DNA from: JAGPUQ01 sp049325095
GTDB lineage: Bacteria > Pseudomonadota > Gammaproteobacteria > Pseudomonadales > Porticoccaceae
DNA: 64,000 nt
Reading direction: 5' to 3'
Assembly: GCA_049325095.1 (NCBI GenBank)
Contig: JBMOPO010000040.1
Span: 9,993 to 73,992, forward strand
The position numbers and the translations under genes were made by a program. Under the pieces are notes generated by a model, which was not told where the DNA came from, did not search any database, and worked only from the letters and a program-made list of their open reading frames with translations. Position 1 is the first letter of the stretch. Every line of letters begins with the position of its first letter. This document shows positions 33,880 to 43,776 of the stretch, one piece after another.

Positions 33880-35007
33880 TCAGCCGGCGAATTCGGGCAG
33901 CACCTCGCGGGCGAACAGCTCGACGCTGTGCAGCAGCTTGTCCTGCTCCAGGATGCCTTGCGGGATGAGCAGAAACACTTCATCCAGGGGCACCTGGCGG
34001 GCGACTTCGGCGATGCGCCGCTTGAGCGTTTGCGGGCTGCCGACCAGGAGTTCGGGCGTGCCCTGCCCGAAGGGCGCCATCCACTGATCCCAGAGCCAGG
34101 CCATCTCCCCGTACCACTCCCGCGCCCGGGCATCGGTTTCGGCACAGACCATGATGCCGCCCCAGCAGGCCTGGTCGCCGGGGCGGTGGGCGACGCCGTG
34201 GCGGTCGGCCTCCGCGCTCCACTCGCGCCACAGCAGGCGCAGGAAGTCGGTGTCGCCGGCCAGCACGATGGGGCGCCCCTTGTATCGCGCCCAGAACTTG
34301 GCCGAGCGCAGGCTGTGCGAAAACCCGCCGTAGAGCGGAATCTCGGCCTGCAGCGGCCGCGGCGCGATGCCGATCCGCTCCACCCGCATGTCGTCGGTGA
34401 CGCCCCGGCCATAGCGGGAGTACACCGGGTGCGGGTGCGGGTTGCGAAATCCAGGCACCGGGAACTGCCAGTATTTGCCGCGATGGCAGAAGGTGTCCTC
34501 GCGCAGCGCCCGGAGCACCACCTCGACGAATTCGGCGAAGTACTCGCGGTTGGCTTCGTCGGCGTCCGAGCCCTTGTTCCAGGGACCGACGGCGGTCAGT
34601 TGCGGCTGGATCTTGAAGTTTTCCAGCCAGCGCGCCTGATAGCCCCGCACTAGCCCCACGCCAAGGCGGCCGCCCAGCATGCAGTCCAGGGTGGCGATCT
34701 TTTCGGCGGTGACCAGCGGATTGTGGGCGGTGGCCACGAAGCCGCAGGGGATGATGCGCAGGCGCTCGCTGTGCCGGCCCAGCCACATGGCCATCAGGCA
34801 GGGATCGTTGGCGGCCTCGAAGCCCTCGATCTGGAGATGGTGTTCCGGGTGGCCGATGCCGAAGTAGCCGGCGCGGTCGGCGCAGCGGGCCAGTTCGCCG
34901 AGCTCTCCCAGCATGCGCCGGTAGCGGTTGGCGTCCTTGCCCGCCATGCCGGCTTCCAGTTCGGCGCGCCGGCCGACGGTGGCGTAGATGAACAGATTGA
35001 ATTTCAT
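33880..35007 (-). CDS. Luciferase-like (LLM class) flavin-dependent monooxygenase
   Basis: A 375-residue TIM-barrel bacterial luciferase-family protein. It has the GHPEHHLQIEGF segment, ATAHNPLVTAEKIATLD and the LGGRLGVGLVRGY block that binds reduced flavin. Such enzymes use FMNH2 or F420 to oxidise organic substrates; the substrate is unknown. It starts a run of flavin-linked genes with the flavin reductase at 36 kb on the same strand. Confidence 0.87.
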   Translation of the reverse strand: MKFNLFIYATVGRRAELEAGMAGKDANRYRRMLGELGELARCADRAGYFGIGHPEHHLQIEGFEAANDPCLMAMWLGRHSERLRIIPCGFVATAHNPLVTAEKIATLDCMLGGRLGVGLVRGYQARWLENFKIQPQLTAVGPWNKGSDADEANREYFAEFVEVVLRALREDTFCHRGKYWQFPVPGFRNPHPHPVYSRYGRGVTDDMRVERIGIAPRPLQAEIPLYGGFSHSLRSAKFWARYKGRPIVLAGDTDFLRLLWREWSAEADRHGVAHRPGDQACWGGIMVCAETDARAREWYGEMAWLWDQWMAPFGQGTPELLVGSPQTLKRRIAEVARQVPLDEVFLLIPQGILEQDKLLHSVELFAREVLPEFAG

Positions 35008-35044
35008 GGCGCCGTTCCCGCTGCCGGTGGCGAGTGCATGGCGT

Positions 35045-36043
35045 TCAGGCGTTGACGTCGATCACCACCCGGCCCTGGATCCGCCCGGCGAGGATCTCTT
35101 TCGCCAGCTCCGGCACCCGGGCCAGGGGTTCCACCCGGTAGATGGCGCGCAGCAGTTCGCGATCGACCAGCTTCGCCAGTTCCTCCCAGGCCCGCTGCCG
35201 GCGCTCTGGAGCGGCCATCACCGAGTCGATGCCGCGCAGGGTCACGCCGCGCAGGATGAAGGGCATCACCGTGGTCGGCAGCCCGGCGCCGCCGGCCAGG
35301 CCGCAGGCGGTGACGATGCCCTCGTAGCGGGTCTGGGCCAGCACCGAGGCCAGGGTGTTGGCGCCCACGGTGTCCACCGCCGCCGCCCAGCGCTCGGCTT
35401 CCAGTGGCGCCGGATCCCGGGCCAGTTCGTCGCGGGGAAGGATCTCGCTGGCACCGAGCCGCTCGAGCAGCGGCCGCGCCTCCCCGACCCGGCCGGTGGC
35501 CGCGCAGACCTGATACCCCAGCCTGGCCAGCAGCATGATGGCGACGGTGCCGACACCGCCGGCCGCACCGGTCACCACCACCGGGCCGGCCTCGGGCTGC
35601 ACGCCGCGGTCGCGGATCGCCTGCACGCAGAGCATGGCGGTGTAGCCCGCGGTACCGATCGCCATGGCCTCTTCCAGACTGAACGCCTCTGGCACCCGCA
35701 CCAGCCATTCCGCCTTGAGGCGCTGGCGCTGGGTGTAACCGCCCCAGTGGCGTTCGGAGAGGCCGTAGCCGTTCACCAGCACCCGGTCGCCGGGCTGGAA
35801 GCGGCCGTCGCGGGATTCGGCCACCACCCCGGCGAGGTCGATGCCCGCGACCATGGGGAATTTGCGCGCGATCGGCGAGGCGCCGGTGATCGCCAGGCCG
35901 TCCTTGTAGTTGAGGGTGGAACAGGCGACATCCACCAGCACGTCCTCGTCGGGCAGGTCGGCGAGGCCGAGGCGCCGGATTGCGGCGCGGATGCTCTTGT
36001 CCTCGTTGCGCTCGAGGACCAGGGCATTGAAGGTCGAGCCCAT
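35045..36043 (-). CDS. acuI: AcuI/YhdH-type acrylyl-CoA reductase (MDR family)
   Basis: A 332-residue zinc-independent medium-chain reductase. The start FNALVLERNEDKS, the block DVLVDVACSTLNYKDGLAITG and the nucleotide-binding VVVTGAAGGVGTVAIMLL are typical of AcuI/YhdH. It reduces acrylyl-CoA to propionyl-CoA with NADPH in the best studied cases. It lies between the LLM and flavin reductase genes. Confidence 0.88.
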   Translation of the reverse strand: MGSTFNALVLERNEDKSIRAAIRRLGLADLPDEDVLVDVACSTLNYKDGLAITGASPIARKFPMVAGIDLAGVVAESRDGRFQPGDRVLVNGYGLSERHWGGYTQRQRLKAEWLVRVPEAFSLEEAMAIGTAGYTAMLCVQAIRDRGVQPEAGPVVVTGAAGGVGTVAIMLLARLGYQVCAATGRVGEARPLLERLGASEILPRDELARDPAPLEAERWAAAVDTVGANTLASVLAQTRYEGIVTACGLAGGAGLPTTVMPFILRGVTLRGIDSVMAAPERRQRAWEELAKLVDRELLRAIYRVEPLARVPELAKEILAGRIQGRVVIDVNA

Positions 36044-36071
36044 GGGGGTTTCCTCCTGGCCGGCGCCGCCG

Positions 36072-36548
36072 TCAGACCACGATCCGGGCGTATTTGCCCT
36101 TGTAGAACCCGAGCGGCTCGCGATCCTGCACGGCCATTTCGTGTACCCGCCCGACGATGATGATGTGGTCGCCGCCCTCGTAGAGATGTTCGGTGGTGCA
36201 CTCGAAGCGCACGCTGTAGTCCTCGAGCAGGGGCGCGCCGCCGCTGTTGGGGTGCCAGCTCAGGTTGGCGAACTTGTCGGCCTCCTTGGTGGCGAACAGC
36301 CGGCTGATGTTCTCCTGGCCCGAGTGGAGGATGTGGATGGCGAAATGCCTGGCGTGCATGAAGGCGTCGAAGCAGTTGGCGGTCTTGGCCACGCTCCACA
36401 ACACCAGCGGCGGGTCGAGGGATACCGAGGAAAAGCTGTTGGCGGTGGCACCCACCGGCTTGCCGTCGGCATCGGTGGCGGTGACCACGGTGACGCCCGT
36501 GGCGAAGGCGCCGAGCGCATCCCGGAATTGCCGTTGATCAAGGCTCAT
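36072..36548 (-). CDS. Flavin reductase (HpaC-like)
   Basis: A 158-residue split-barrel flavin reductase. It has FRDALGAFATGVTVVTA, the FMN-contact ANSFSSVSLDPPLVLWSV and HPNSGGAPLLEDYSVRFEC. It supplies reduced flavin to two-component monooxygenases such as the LLM proteins around it. ATG 36548 matches the family start. Confidence 0.88.
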   Translation of the reverse strand: MSLDQRQFRDALGAFATGVTVVTATDADGKPVGATANSFSSVSLDPPLVLWSVAKTANCFDAFMHARHFAIHILHSGQENISRLFATKEADKFANLSWHPNSGGAPLLEDYSVRFECTTEHLYEGGDHIIIVGRVHEMAVQDREPLGFYKGKYARIVV

Positions 36549-36775
36549 GACTCTGTCCCCTCTGGACACTTGAAGTGGGCCGCAAGCGATCGCTGCTGCG
36601 GGGGCGCAGCTCGTGGTGGCCGGAGGGCGATGGGATCGCGCCCGGGACGGCGCCCTGATGGCCCCGGCGGGTACTTTTCGCCCGGCGACCGGGGCGGCCC
36701 GTTGGTGACCGCGGCCGCCGGCGCCTCGTCAGCGCCGCAATGTAGCACAGGCTGCCGGCGCCCCGCACCGGCGCC

Positions 36776-37411
36776 TCAGGGGGTGGCCTGCACTGCGGGG
36801 CGCGCGGCGATGCGCTCGTACCAGGCCCGCAGGTTGGTGCATCCGGCCGGGATCTCGGCCTTGATCCACTTGGCGAAATCGCAGGTCACCAGGGTGGTGA
36901 TATCGGCCATGGAATAGAAGTCGCCGGCGACATAGGGGCGGCCGGCCAGGCGCTGGTCGAAATCCTCGAAGAAGTGCTGTACCCGGGCCCGGCCGCGCTC
37001 GGCCAGCTCGGCGGACTGCGGATAGGCGTGGGGGCCGACCAGGGCGCGGTTGGAGAAGCCCTTGGCGGTGTTGCGGAAGACCTCGGCCACCGCCAGCAGG
37101 CCGTTCATGAACGCCAGGTGTTCCCACATCTCGCACAGCGCCTTTTCGGTCGGGGTACGGCCCAGCATCGGCGTCTGCGGATGGGTCTCCTCGAAATAGC
37201 GGCAGATGGCGCGGATCTGGCTGATGCAGGTGCCGTCGTCGAGCTCGAGCATGGGCACATCGCAGGCCGGGTTCTTGGCCCGATAGGCCGGCTCCAGTTG
37301 TTCGCCCTTGGTCAGGTCGACCGGCACCCGCTCGACCTCGATGCCCTTTTCGGCGAGAAAGATATTGATGCGGCGGGGATTGGGGGCCTGCGGGTAGTCG
37401 TAGAGTTTCAT
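36776..37411 (-). CDS. Glutathione S-transferase
   Basis: A 211-residue GST with a thioredoxin-like N-domain (MKLYDYPQAPNPRRINIFL, cis-Pro in DVPMLELDDG, then SQIRAICRYFEE) and an all-helical C-domain. ATG 37411 was selected because it begins the beta-1 strand. It is divergent from moeA, with about 205 nt between. Confidence 0.88.
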   Translation of the reverse strand: MKLYDYPQAPNPRRINIFLAEKGIEVERVPVDLTKGEQLEPAYRAKNPACDVPMLELDDGTCISQIRAICRYFEETHPQTPMLGRTPTEKALCEMWEHLAFMNGLLAVAEVFRNTAKGFSNRALVGPHAYPQSAELAERGRARVQHFFEDFDQRLAGRPYVAGDFYSMADITTLVTCDFAKWIKAEIPAGCTNLRAWYERIAARPAVQATP

Positions 37412-37616
37412 CGGCGCTGCTCCTCGTCTCGGGTCATTACAATGCAAAGATGGTGGGGCGGGACATTCCTGTTCGTCCCCATCCGAAGGTCGGTACGGCC
37501 GCATGGTAACAGCGGGCCCGTACCCGGGCCACGCAGTCGAACCGGGAGGCGATCGAGGTGAGCATCTGGCACAGGGCGGACGGTGCGGCGATCCCGCCGG
37601 CCGGCGGAGCGCGGCG

Positions 37617-38840
37617 GTGAGTGACGCCGCGCCCCTGTCTTTGGAGATCGCCCGCGCACGCATGCTGGCGGCGGTGGCGCCGGTCAGCGGGACGGAGTTG
37701 GTGGCGCTGGGGCAACTGGCCGGCCGCATCCTCGCCGAGACCCTGTGCGCCCCCCGCGATCTGCCGGATGCCGACTGCTCGGCGATGGACGGCTATGCGG
37801 TGCGCCACGCCGACCTGAGCCAAGGCGCGTCGCTGCGGCTGGTGGGCGCGGCCCTGGCGGGCAGTCCCGCCGCGGTCCCCGTCGGCCCCGGGCAGTGCGC
37901 GCGGATCACCACCGGGGGGCGGCTGCCGGCGGGTGCGGATACCGTGGTGATCCAGGAAGACGTGGTGCGGGAGGGCGATGCGGTCCGCCTGACCGCAGCG
38001 CCCCCCCGCCCGGGCGCCAATGTGCGCCGCGCCGGCGAGGACCTGGCCCGCGGCGCGCCGGTGCTGCCGGCGGGGCGGCGGATCGGCGCCATCGAGATCG
38101 GCACCATCGCCGCGCTGGGACTGGCCGAGGCGCGGGTGTTCCGGCGGCTGCGGGTGGCGCTGCTGGCGAGCGGCGACGAGCTGCGCCCGCCGGGGGCGAC
38201 CCTGGCGCCCGGGCAGATCCACGACAGCAACCGCCAGATGCTCGCGGCGATGCTCGACCGGCTGGGCGCCGAGGTACGGGATTTCGGCATTCTCCCCGAC
38301 CACCGGCCGGTGCTGCGCGACGCCTTTCGCCGGGCGGCGGCCGGCGCGGATCTGGTGGTCAGTTGCGGCGGCGCCTCGGTCGGCGATGCCGATCACACCC
38401 GGGCGGTGCTCGAGGAACTCGGCCGGGTGGATTTCTGGAAGGTGGCCATCAAACCGGGCAAGCCCTTCATCTACGGCCGCCTGGGCGCGGCGCTGGTGTG
38501 CGGACTGCCGGGCAATCCGGTGTCGGCCCTGGTGACCTTTCATCAGCTCGCGGTGCCGGTGATTCGCCGCTTGCAGGGTGCCGACGATCCCGAGCCGCTG
38601 GTGCTGACGGCCGCCGCCACCGCTCCGCTGCGCCGCAACCGCAGCCGGCTGGAGTTGCTGCGCGGCCGGATCGAGAGCGACGGCCGCGGCGGCCTGCGCG
38701 CCATCCCGGATCCCCAACAGGGTTCCGCGGCCTTCGCGGCCCTCTCGCGCTGCAATGCCTTCCTGCTCGTGCCGGCGGGGACCGGCGAGATCGCCGCCGG
38801 TGGACCGGTGCAGGTACTGCCCTTCGACGAACTCCTGTAG
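37617..38840 (+). CDS. moeA: Molybdopterin molybdotransferase MoeA
   Basis: A 407-residue enzyme inserting molybdate into adenylylated molybdopterin. Motifs: DADCSAMDGYAVR near the N-terminus, ARITTGGRLPAGADTVVIQE, the GASVGDADHT loop and GLPGNPVSALVTF. The start is GTG 37617 with GGAG upstream; the frame is open earlier but without a family-like N-terminus. No other molybdenum cofactor gene is adjacent. Confidence 0.92.
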   Translation: MSDAAPLSLEIARARMLAAVAPVSGTELVALGQLAGRILAETLCAPRDLPDADCSAMDGYAVRHADLSQGASLRLVGAALAGSPAAVPVGPGQCARITTGGRLPAGADTVVIQEDVVREGDAVRLTAAPPRPGANVRRAGEDLARGAPVLPAGRRIGAIEIGTIAALGLAEARVFRRLRVALLASGDELRPPGATLAPGQIHDSNRQMLAAMLDRLGAEVRDFGILPDHRPVLRDAFRRAAAGADLVVSCGGASVGDADHTRAVLEELGRVDFWKVAIKPGKPFIYGRLGAALVCGLPGNPVSALVTFHQLAVPVIRRLQGADDPEPLVLTAAATAPLRRNRSRLELLRGRIESDGRGGLRAIPDPQQGSAAFAALSRCNAFLLVPAGTGEIAAGGPVQVLPFDELL

Positions 38841-39019
38841 GCGGCCGCCGGGTTCGCCGGGGAGCTTCCCGCGCCGGGGGCCCGGGGCCGCCCGGCGGTC
38901 CCACGGCATTGTTGCTTTTCGCCCGGCGATCCCTTCCACTAGCAGAACTCCGTATTTCTTGATCTGGCGCATTGGGGCCAGACTCGGCAAGGGCTTACAT
39001 AACCGAGAGGATCTGCATC

Positions 39020-40159
39020 ATGAACAGCATGCGCATGCCGGTGGTTTCCGCCGACTCCCACATCGTCGAACCGCCCGAGTGCTATCGGGATTACATCGAC
39101 CCCGCCTACCGCGACCGCGCGCCGCACCTGGTCGACGACGGCAAAGGGGGCGACGCCTATGCCATCGAGGGCTACAAGCGCCCCCTGGAGATCGGCCTGA
39201 TGTCCGCCGCGGGCATCCCCGACGAAGTGATGCCCAAGGTCGCGCCCCACCGCAGGTTCCATGACATGCACCGCAGCGGCTGGGATCCCGCCACCCGGGT
39301 CGAGGATCAGCGGCGGGACGGCGTCGATGCCGAGATCATCTACGCCTCGGTGGGCATGGTGCTGTGCAACCTCAAGGACCCGCTCTACAAGGACGCCTGT
39401 TTTAAGGCCTACAACCGCTGGCTGCAGGAATACTGCGAGGCGGCGCCGCAGCACCTGTTCGGCCTCGGCCAGACCGCGGTGCTGTCGGTGGATTCCGCCA
39501 TCGAGGATTTCCGCCGCATCAAGGAGGCGGGCTTCGTGGGTGTGATGATGCCCGGCCGGCCGGTGGAGGAGGATTACGACCACCCCATGTACGACGCGCT
39601 CTGGGAGTGCGCCACCGATCTCGACCTGCCGCTGTGCTTCCACATCCTGACCTCGCGGGAGAGCGCCGCCGCGCTCACCGAATACCGCGGTCACAAGCTC
39701 AACAGCTTCATGAAGCTGATCCGCGGCATCCAGGACATGATCGGCCTGTTCGTGCTGGGCGGCGTGTTCGAGCGCCATCCCAAGCTCAAGTTCGTCGGCG
39801 CCGAGGGCGATGCCGGCTGGCTGCCCCACTTCATGCACCGCATGAACCGCGCCGCCTACCGCCACGGCCACGGCAAGCACGGCCCGGTGCTGCCCCGCCC
39901 GCCCAGCGAATACATCCGCGAGAACGTCTGGCTGACCTTCCAGGACGACTGGGAGGCCTTCGCCTGCGCGCATCGCATGAATTCGAAGCGCCTGCTGTGG
40001 GCCAACGACTTTCCACACAGCGATTCGACCTGGCCCTGGTCGCAGGAGATGATCGACCGCCACACCCAGGGGGTGCCGCAGGAGGTTCGCGACCAGGCCA
40101 TGGGCCTCAACTGCATCGAGCTGTTCAACCTGCCGATTCCGGTGCCCCGGGTCCATTGA
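39020..40159 (+). CDS. Amidohydrolase family protein (ACMSD/decarboxylase-like)
   Basis: A 379-residue amidohydrolase-2 family protein. The first metal-site motif is SADSHIVEPP, then FHILTS in the middle and the C-terminal NDFPHSDSTWPWS. Relatives are metal-dependent decarboxylases or hydrolases of aromatic acids. ATG 39020 follows GAGAGG. It starts a plus-strand group with two LLM oxygenases. Confidence 0.87.
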   Translation: MNSMRMPVVSADSHIVEPPECYRDYIDPAYRDRAPHLVDDGKGGDAYAIEGYKRPLEIGLMSAAGIPDEVMPKVAPHRRFHDMHRSGWDPATRVEDQRRDGVDAEIIYASVGMVLCNLKDPLYKDACFKAYNRWLQEYCEAAPQHLFGLGQTAVLSVDSAIEDFRRIKEAGFVGVMMPGRPVEEDYDHPMYDALWECATDLDLPLCFHILTSRESAAALTEYRGHKLNSFMKLIRGIQDMIGLFVLGGVFERHPKLKFVGAEGDAGWLPHFMHRMNRAAYRHGHGKHGPVLPRPPSEYIRENVWLTFQDDWEAFACAHRMNSKRLLWANDFPHSDSTWPWSQEMIDRHTQGVPQEVRDQAMGLNCIELFNLPIPVPRVH

Positions 40160-40233
40160 CCGTCCGGCACCCCCGGAGGGGCGCCGAACCCGCTGCTTTA
40201 GCCCGCAATGGCGTCGTACCAGAGGAGTTTCCC

Positions 40234-41571
40234 ATGAAATTCGGCTACTTCACCGAGCGGCCCTACCGCCACCTCGACGAGAACATCGTGTTGGCGAACA
40301 AGGCCTTCTTCGGTGTATCCAACCGCTACTTCGACCGCAAGAAGGCGGCTCACGACTACAACCAGTTCATCGACGAGTACTGTCTCGCCGAGGAGGTGGG
40401 CTTCGACGGCCTGGCGCTCAACGAGCACCACGGCAATCCCTACTGCATGGGCAATGTGATCAATATCGAGGCGGCGGTGCTGGCGCGCGCCACCCGCAAG
40501 GCCAAGATCATCCTGGTGGGCAACCCGCTGCCGGTGGTCAAGCATCCGCTGCGCATCGCCGAGGAGCTGGCCGAGATCGACCTCATCTCCGGCGGCCGCT
40601 TGGTGGCCGGCTGGGTGCGCGGCGCCGGTTCCGAGCAGTTCTTCAACAACGCCAACCCCGCCTACAACCGCGAGCTGTTCAACGAGGCGCACGATTTCAT
40701 CATCCAGGCCTGGACCCGGCCCGGGCCCTGGCGCTACGAGGGCAAGCACTTCCACTACCGCCATGTGAATCCCTGGGCGCTGCCGCTCCAAGAGCCCTAT
40801 CCGCAGCAGTGGATTCCGGGCGTGCTCTCGCCCGAGACCGTGATCTGGTGCGCCGAGAAGCGCTACCCCTACGTCGGCCTGGGTTCGGCGCTCGGCCCCA
40901 CCTGCGATCTCTGGGACCTCTACGCCGACACCGCGGCGGAACTGGGCTATCAGGCCGGGCCGGAGAATTTCGGCTACCTGCTGCCGGTGTTCGTCTCGGA
41001 CAGCGAGGAAGAGGCCCAGCAGGTCGGCCGCGGCTACGCCTTCGGCGGCGGCCAGAATGGCTTCAGCCGCCCGGAACACACCCTGCCGCCGGGCTACAAC
41101 TCCAAGACCGCGATCCGCATACTGGCCAAGGCGCCGGGCGGCTCCTGGCTCGGGGTGAGCAAGGACAAGCTGGCCGCGGCGCGCAGCGGCAAGTGGCAGG
41201 AGGACCAGAACTTCGACCTGGTCAAGGAGAAGCTCTGGAATGCCTACCAGCGCGCCCAGGAGAACCTGCAGATCGTGGTGGGCACCCCGAAAACAGTGAT
41301 TCCCAAGGTCAAGGCGATTCTCGACGTGATCCGCCCCGGGTCCTTCACCTTCTTCAACGTCCAGGGGGTGGCCTCCGACCAGCAGCGCAACCGCTGCATC
41401 GAACTGGTCGGCCGGGAGGTGCTGCCCGAGCTGCGCGAGTATGCCAAGCAGATCGGCCTGGTGGATTCCTTCGAGCGCGCGCCGGGCTCGGTGAAGCTCG
41501 CCCCCGGCAGCAAGCGCGCGCCGGTGTGCGATCGCGAAGGCATGGCCAGGCTGGGGCTGCGCGTCGCCTGA
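40234..41571 (+). CDS. Luciferase-like (LLM class) flavin-dependent monooxygenase
   Basis: A 445-residue luciferase-family protein. The N-terminal MKFGYFTERPYRHLDENIV, LALNEHHGNPYCMGN and LISGGRLVAGWVRGAGSE regions form the barrel and flavin site. It is longer than typical F420-dependent members and resembles two-component FMNH2 monooxygenases. AGAGGAG precedes ATG 40234. It begins 74 nt after the amidohydrolase. Confidence 0.88.
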   Translation: MKFGYFTERPYRHLDENIVLANKAFFGVSNRYFDRKKAAHDYNQFIDEYCLAEEVGFDGLALNEHHGNPYCMGNVINIEAAVLARATRKAKIILVGNPLPVVKHPLRIAEELAEIDLISGGRLVAGWVRGAGSEQFFNNANPAYNRELFNEAHDFIIQAWTRPGPWRYEGKHFHYRHVNPWALPLQEPYPQQWIPGVLSPETVIWCAEKRYPYVGLGSALGPTCDLWDLYADTAAELGYQAGPENFGYLLPVFVSDSEEEAQQVGRGYAFGGGQNGFSRPEHTLPPGYNSKTAIRILAKAPGGSWLGVSKDKLAAARSGKWQEDQNFDLVKEKLWNAYQRAQENLQIVVGTPKTVIPKVKAILDVIRPGSFTFFNVQGVASDQQRNRCIELVGREVLPELREYAKQIGLVDSFERAPGSVKLAPGSKRAPVCDREGMARLGLRVA

Positions 41572-41597
41572 TCCCGGGACGCGGCTCCGATCGGAAC

Positions 41598-41624
41598 GGG
41601 CGGGTGAACCCCGCCCTTTCTGTT
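41598..41624 (+). terminator. Intrinsic terminator after the LLM gene
   Basis: GGGCGGG-TGAAC-CCCGCCC is a perfect 7-bp stem with a 5-nt loop, followed by TTTCTGTT. It lies 26 nt after the stop codon. Confidence 0.7.
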
Positions 41625-41677
41625 GGTGGCGGACGCGGGTATGGTGCCGGTTTTCGCGCGACCGGGCGCCGGCGGCC

Positions 41678-42319
41678 ATGAACCCGATCGATTTCGTCCT
41701 CCACGTCGATCGCCACCTGCTCGAACTGCTGGGCCAGTACGGCCTGTGGCTGTACGCCATCCTGTTCCTGATCGTGTTCGTGGAGACCGGGCTGGTGGTG
41801 ATGCCCTTCCTGCCCGGCGACAGCCTGCTGTTCGCCGCCGGCGCCTTGGCCGGCGTGGGCGCGCTGGACCCCGGAGTGCTGGGCATCAGCCTGTTCATCG
41901 CCGCGGTGCTGGGCGACAGTTGCAACTACTATGTGGGCAGCCGCTTCGGCGCCGCGGCCTATGCCCGGGAGTGGCGCTGGATTCGCCGCGATCACCTGGA
42001 CCGGGCGCGGCTGTTTTTCGAGCGCCACGGCGGCAAGTCGATCGTGCTCGCCCGCTTCGCGCCCTTTCTGCGCACCTTCGTGCCCTTCGTGGCCGGCGCC
42101 GGGCGCATGGCGTACCGCCGCTTCCTGCTCTACAACCTGTTGGGCGCGCTGGCCTGGGTGGGCAGCTTCGTCGGCCTGGGCTATTTCTTCGGCAACCTGC
42201 CCGGCGTCAAGCAGCACTTCACCTGGGTATTGCTGGGCATCATCGTCCTCAGCCTGCTGCCGGCGGCGCTGGCCTGGTGGCGGGGTCGCCGCCCGGTCGC
42301 CGCGGCGCCGCGGCGCTGA
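41678..42319 (+). CDS. DedA-family membrane protein
   Basis: A 213-residue inner-membrane protein with four to five hydrophobic segments. Family motifs: FVETGLVVMPFLPGDSLLF and the F-RTFVPFVAGAGRM segment. DedA proteins act in lipid-carrier or phospholipid translocation. It lies between LLM genes and has its own spacing from the terminator. Confidence 0.9.
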   Translation: MNPIDFVLHVDRHLLELLGQYGLWLYAILFLIVFVETGLVVMPFLPGDSLLFAAGALAGVGALDPGVLGISLFIAAVLGDSCNYYVGSRFGAAAYAREWRWIRRDHLDRARLFFERHGGKSIVLARFAPFLRTFVPFVAGAGRMAYRRFLLYNLLGALAWVGSFVGLGYFFGNLPGVKQHFTWVLLGIIVLSLLPAALAWWRGRRPVAAAPRR

Positions 42320-42377
42320 ACCGGGCGGGGCTACAATGCCCGCTCGACGCCCCTTTCGCCTCTGGTTGGAGAACAAC

Positions 42378-43313
42378 ATGTCCCTGCCCCTCGACGATCG
42401 CCTGCGCTTTGGCTGGATGACCGCCATGGGCGATGCGGCCCAGGTCCGCGAGGTGGTGGCGCTCGCCGAGCGCGCCGGGCTCGATTCACTCTGGGTGGGC
42501 GATCACATCGCCTTCGCGGTGCCCATCATGGACCCCCTGTTGCAGCTCGCCCAGGCGGCGGTGCTGAGCGACCGGCTGCTGCTCGGCACTTCCGTCTACC
42601 TGCTGCCGCTGCGCCATCCGGTGCCGGTCGCCAAGCAGGTGGCGACCCTGGATCGGCTGTGCGGCGGCCGGCTGCGCTTCGGGGTCGGCGTGGGCGGCGA
42701 GTTTCCCAACGAATACGCGGCCTGCGGCGTGCCGGTGCGGGAACGCGGCGCCCGGCTGTCCGAGGGCATCGAGGTGCTGCGCAAGCTGTGGAGCGGCGAA
42801 TCCGTCAGCCATGCCGGCCGCTTCTACCCCTTCGCGGACGTGCGCATGCTGCCGCCGCCGGTGCAGCCGGGCGGACCCCCGATCTGGTGCGGCGGGCGCT
42901 CGCCGGCGGCGCTCGCCCGCGCCGGCCGGCTGGCCGACGGCTGGGTGTCCTATGTGGTCACGCCGCAGATGTACCGCGATGCCCTCGCGGCGATCGCGGC
43001 GGCGGCCGCGGCCGCCGGCCGCACGCTGGAGCGCTTCGCTACCGCGCACCTGCTGTTCTTTCGCATCGACGACAGTTTCGAGGCCGCCTGGGACGTCGCT
43101 GCCGCGCATCTTTCCGAGCGCTACGCCAGCGACTTCCGCGGCCCGGCCAGGAAGTACTGCGCCCTGGGCCGGCCGGCCGACATCGCCGCCCGGATCGCGG
43201 AGTTCCGCGCCGCCGGCGTGCGCCACCTGATCCTGGATGCGGTCAGCCCGGCGCCCGAGCGCCATGCGCAGATCGCGCAGTTCGCCGCCGAGGTACTGCC
43301 CCTGCTGCGCTGA
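42378..43313 (+). CDS. LLM class F420/FMN-dependent oxidoreductase
   Basis: A 311-residue luciferase-family barrel with LDSLWVGDHIAF, GTSVYLLPLRHPVPVAKQ and LCGGRLRFGVGVGGEFPNE. The layout is that of F420-dependent oxidoreductases of unknown substrate. ATG 42378 follows GGAGAACAAC. Confidence 0.86.
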   Translation: MSLPLDDRLRFGWMTAMGDAAQVREVVALAERAGLDSLWVGDHIAFAVPIMDPLLQLAQAAVLSDRLLLGTSVYLLPLRHPVPVAKQVATLDRLCGGRLRFGVGVGGEFPNEYAACGVPVRERGARLSEGIEVLRKLWSGESVSHAGRFYPFADVRMLPPPVQPGGPPIWCGGRSPAALARAGRLADGWVSYVVTPQMYRDALAAIAAAAAAAGRTLERFATAHLLFFRIDDSFEAAWDVAAAHLSERYASDFRGPARKYCALGRPADIAARIAEFRAAGVRHLILDAVSPAPERHAQIAQFAAEVLPLLR

Positions 43314-43388
43314 GGCCGCGGCTGCCCGGGCGCGACAATTCCTTTACCATTCGCCGGGACCAATAACCCCCAAGCTGAGGAGAGAGCC

Positions 43389-43676
43389 ATGATCGGTGTG
43401 ATCGCGACCCTGAAAGTACAGGACGGCAAACAGGCCGGTTTCGAGGCCCTGATGAAGGAGCTGACCGCGGCGGTGCGCGCCAACGAGCCCGCCTGCACCT
43501 TCTATCAGCTCCACAAGACCGACGACCCCACCACCTACGTGATGCTGGAGCAGTATCAGAGCCAGGCGGACCTCGCCAAGCACCGCGAGACCCCGCATTT
43601 CAAGACGCTGGGCGGCAAGCTCGGCGAATATCTGGCCGCGGCGCCCGGGATCCAGATCCTGCCCGCCGTGCTCTGA
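43389..43676 (+). CDS. ABM-domain (YgiN-like) monooxygenase
   Basis: A 95-residue antibiotic-biosynthesis-monooxygenase domain (IGVIATLKVQDGKQAGFEAL, TFYQLHKTDDP, MLEQYQSQADLAKH). Relatives oxidise quinols without a cofactor or act as dimeric small-ligand enzymes. A good GGAGAG site precedes it. It lies 75 nt after the LLM gene. Confidence 0.87.
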   Translation: MIGVIATLKVQDGKQAGFEALMKELTAAVRANEPACTFYQLHKTDDPTTYVMLEQYQSQADLAKHRETPHFKTLGGKLGEYLAAAPGIQILPAVL

Positions 43677-43776
43677 GGCCCACCTCGCGCGATCCGGGGC
43701 CCGCGCGACCCGGGGCGGAAGGCGGCCGCCGTACGACCGCTTTCCGCAGCGCCCAACCCAGCCGCCAGGAGCGTCC

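Noticed and set aside
37503..37617. Earlier start of moeA
   Set aside because: The extra residues do not resemble the family N-terminus; GTG 37617 with GGAG upstream fits better.
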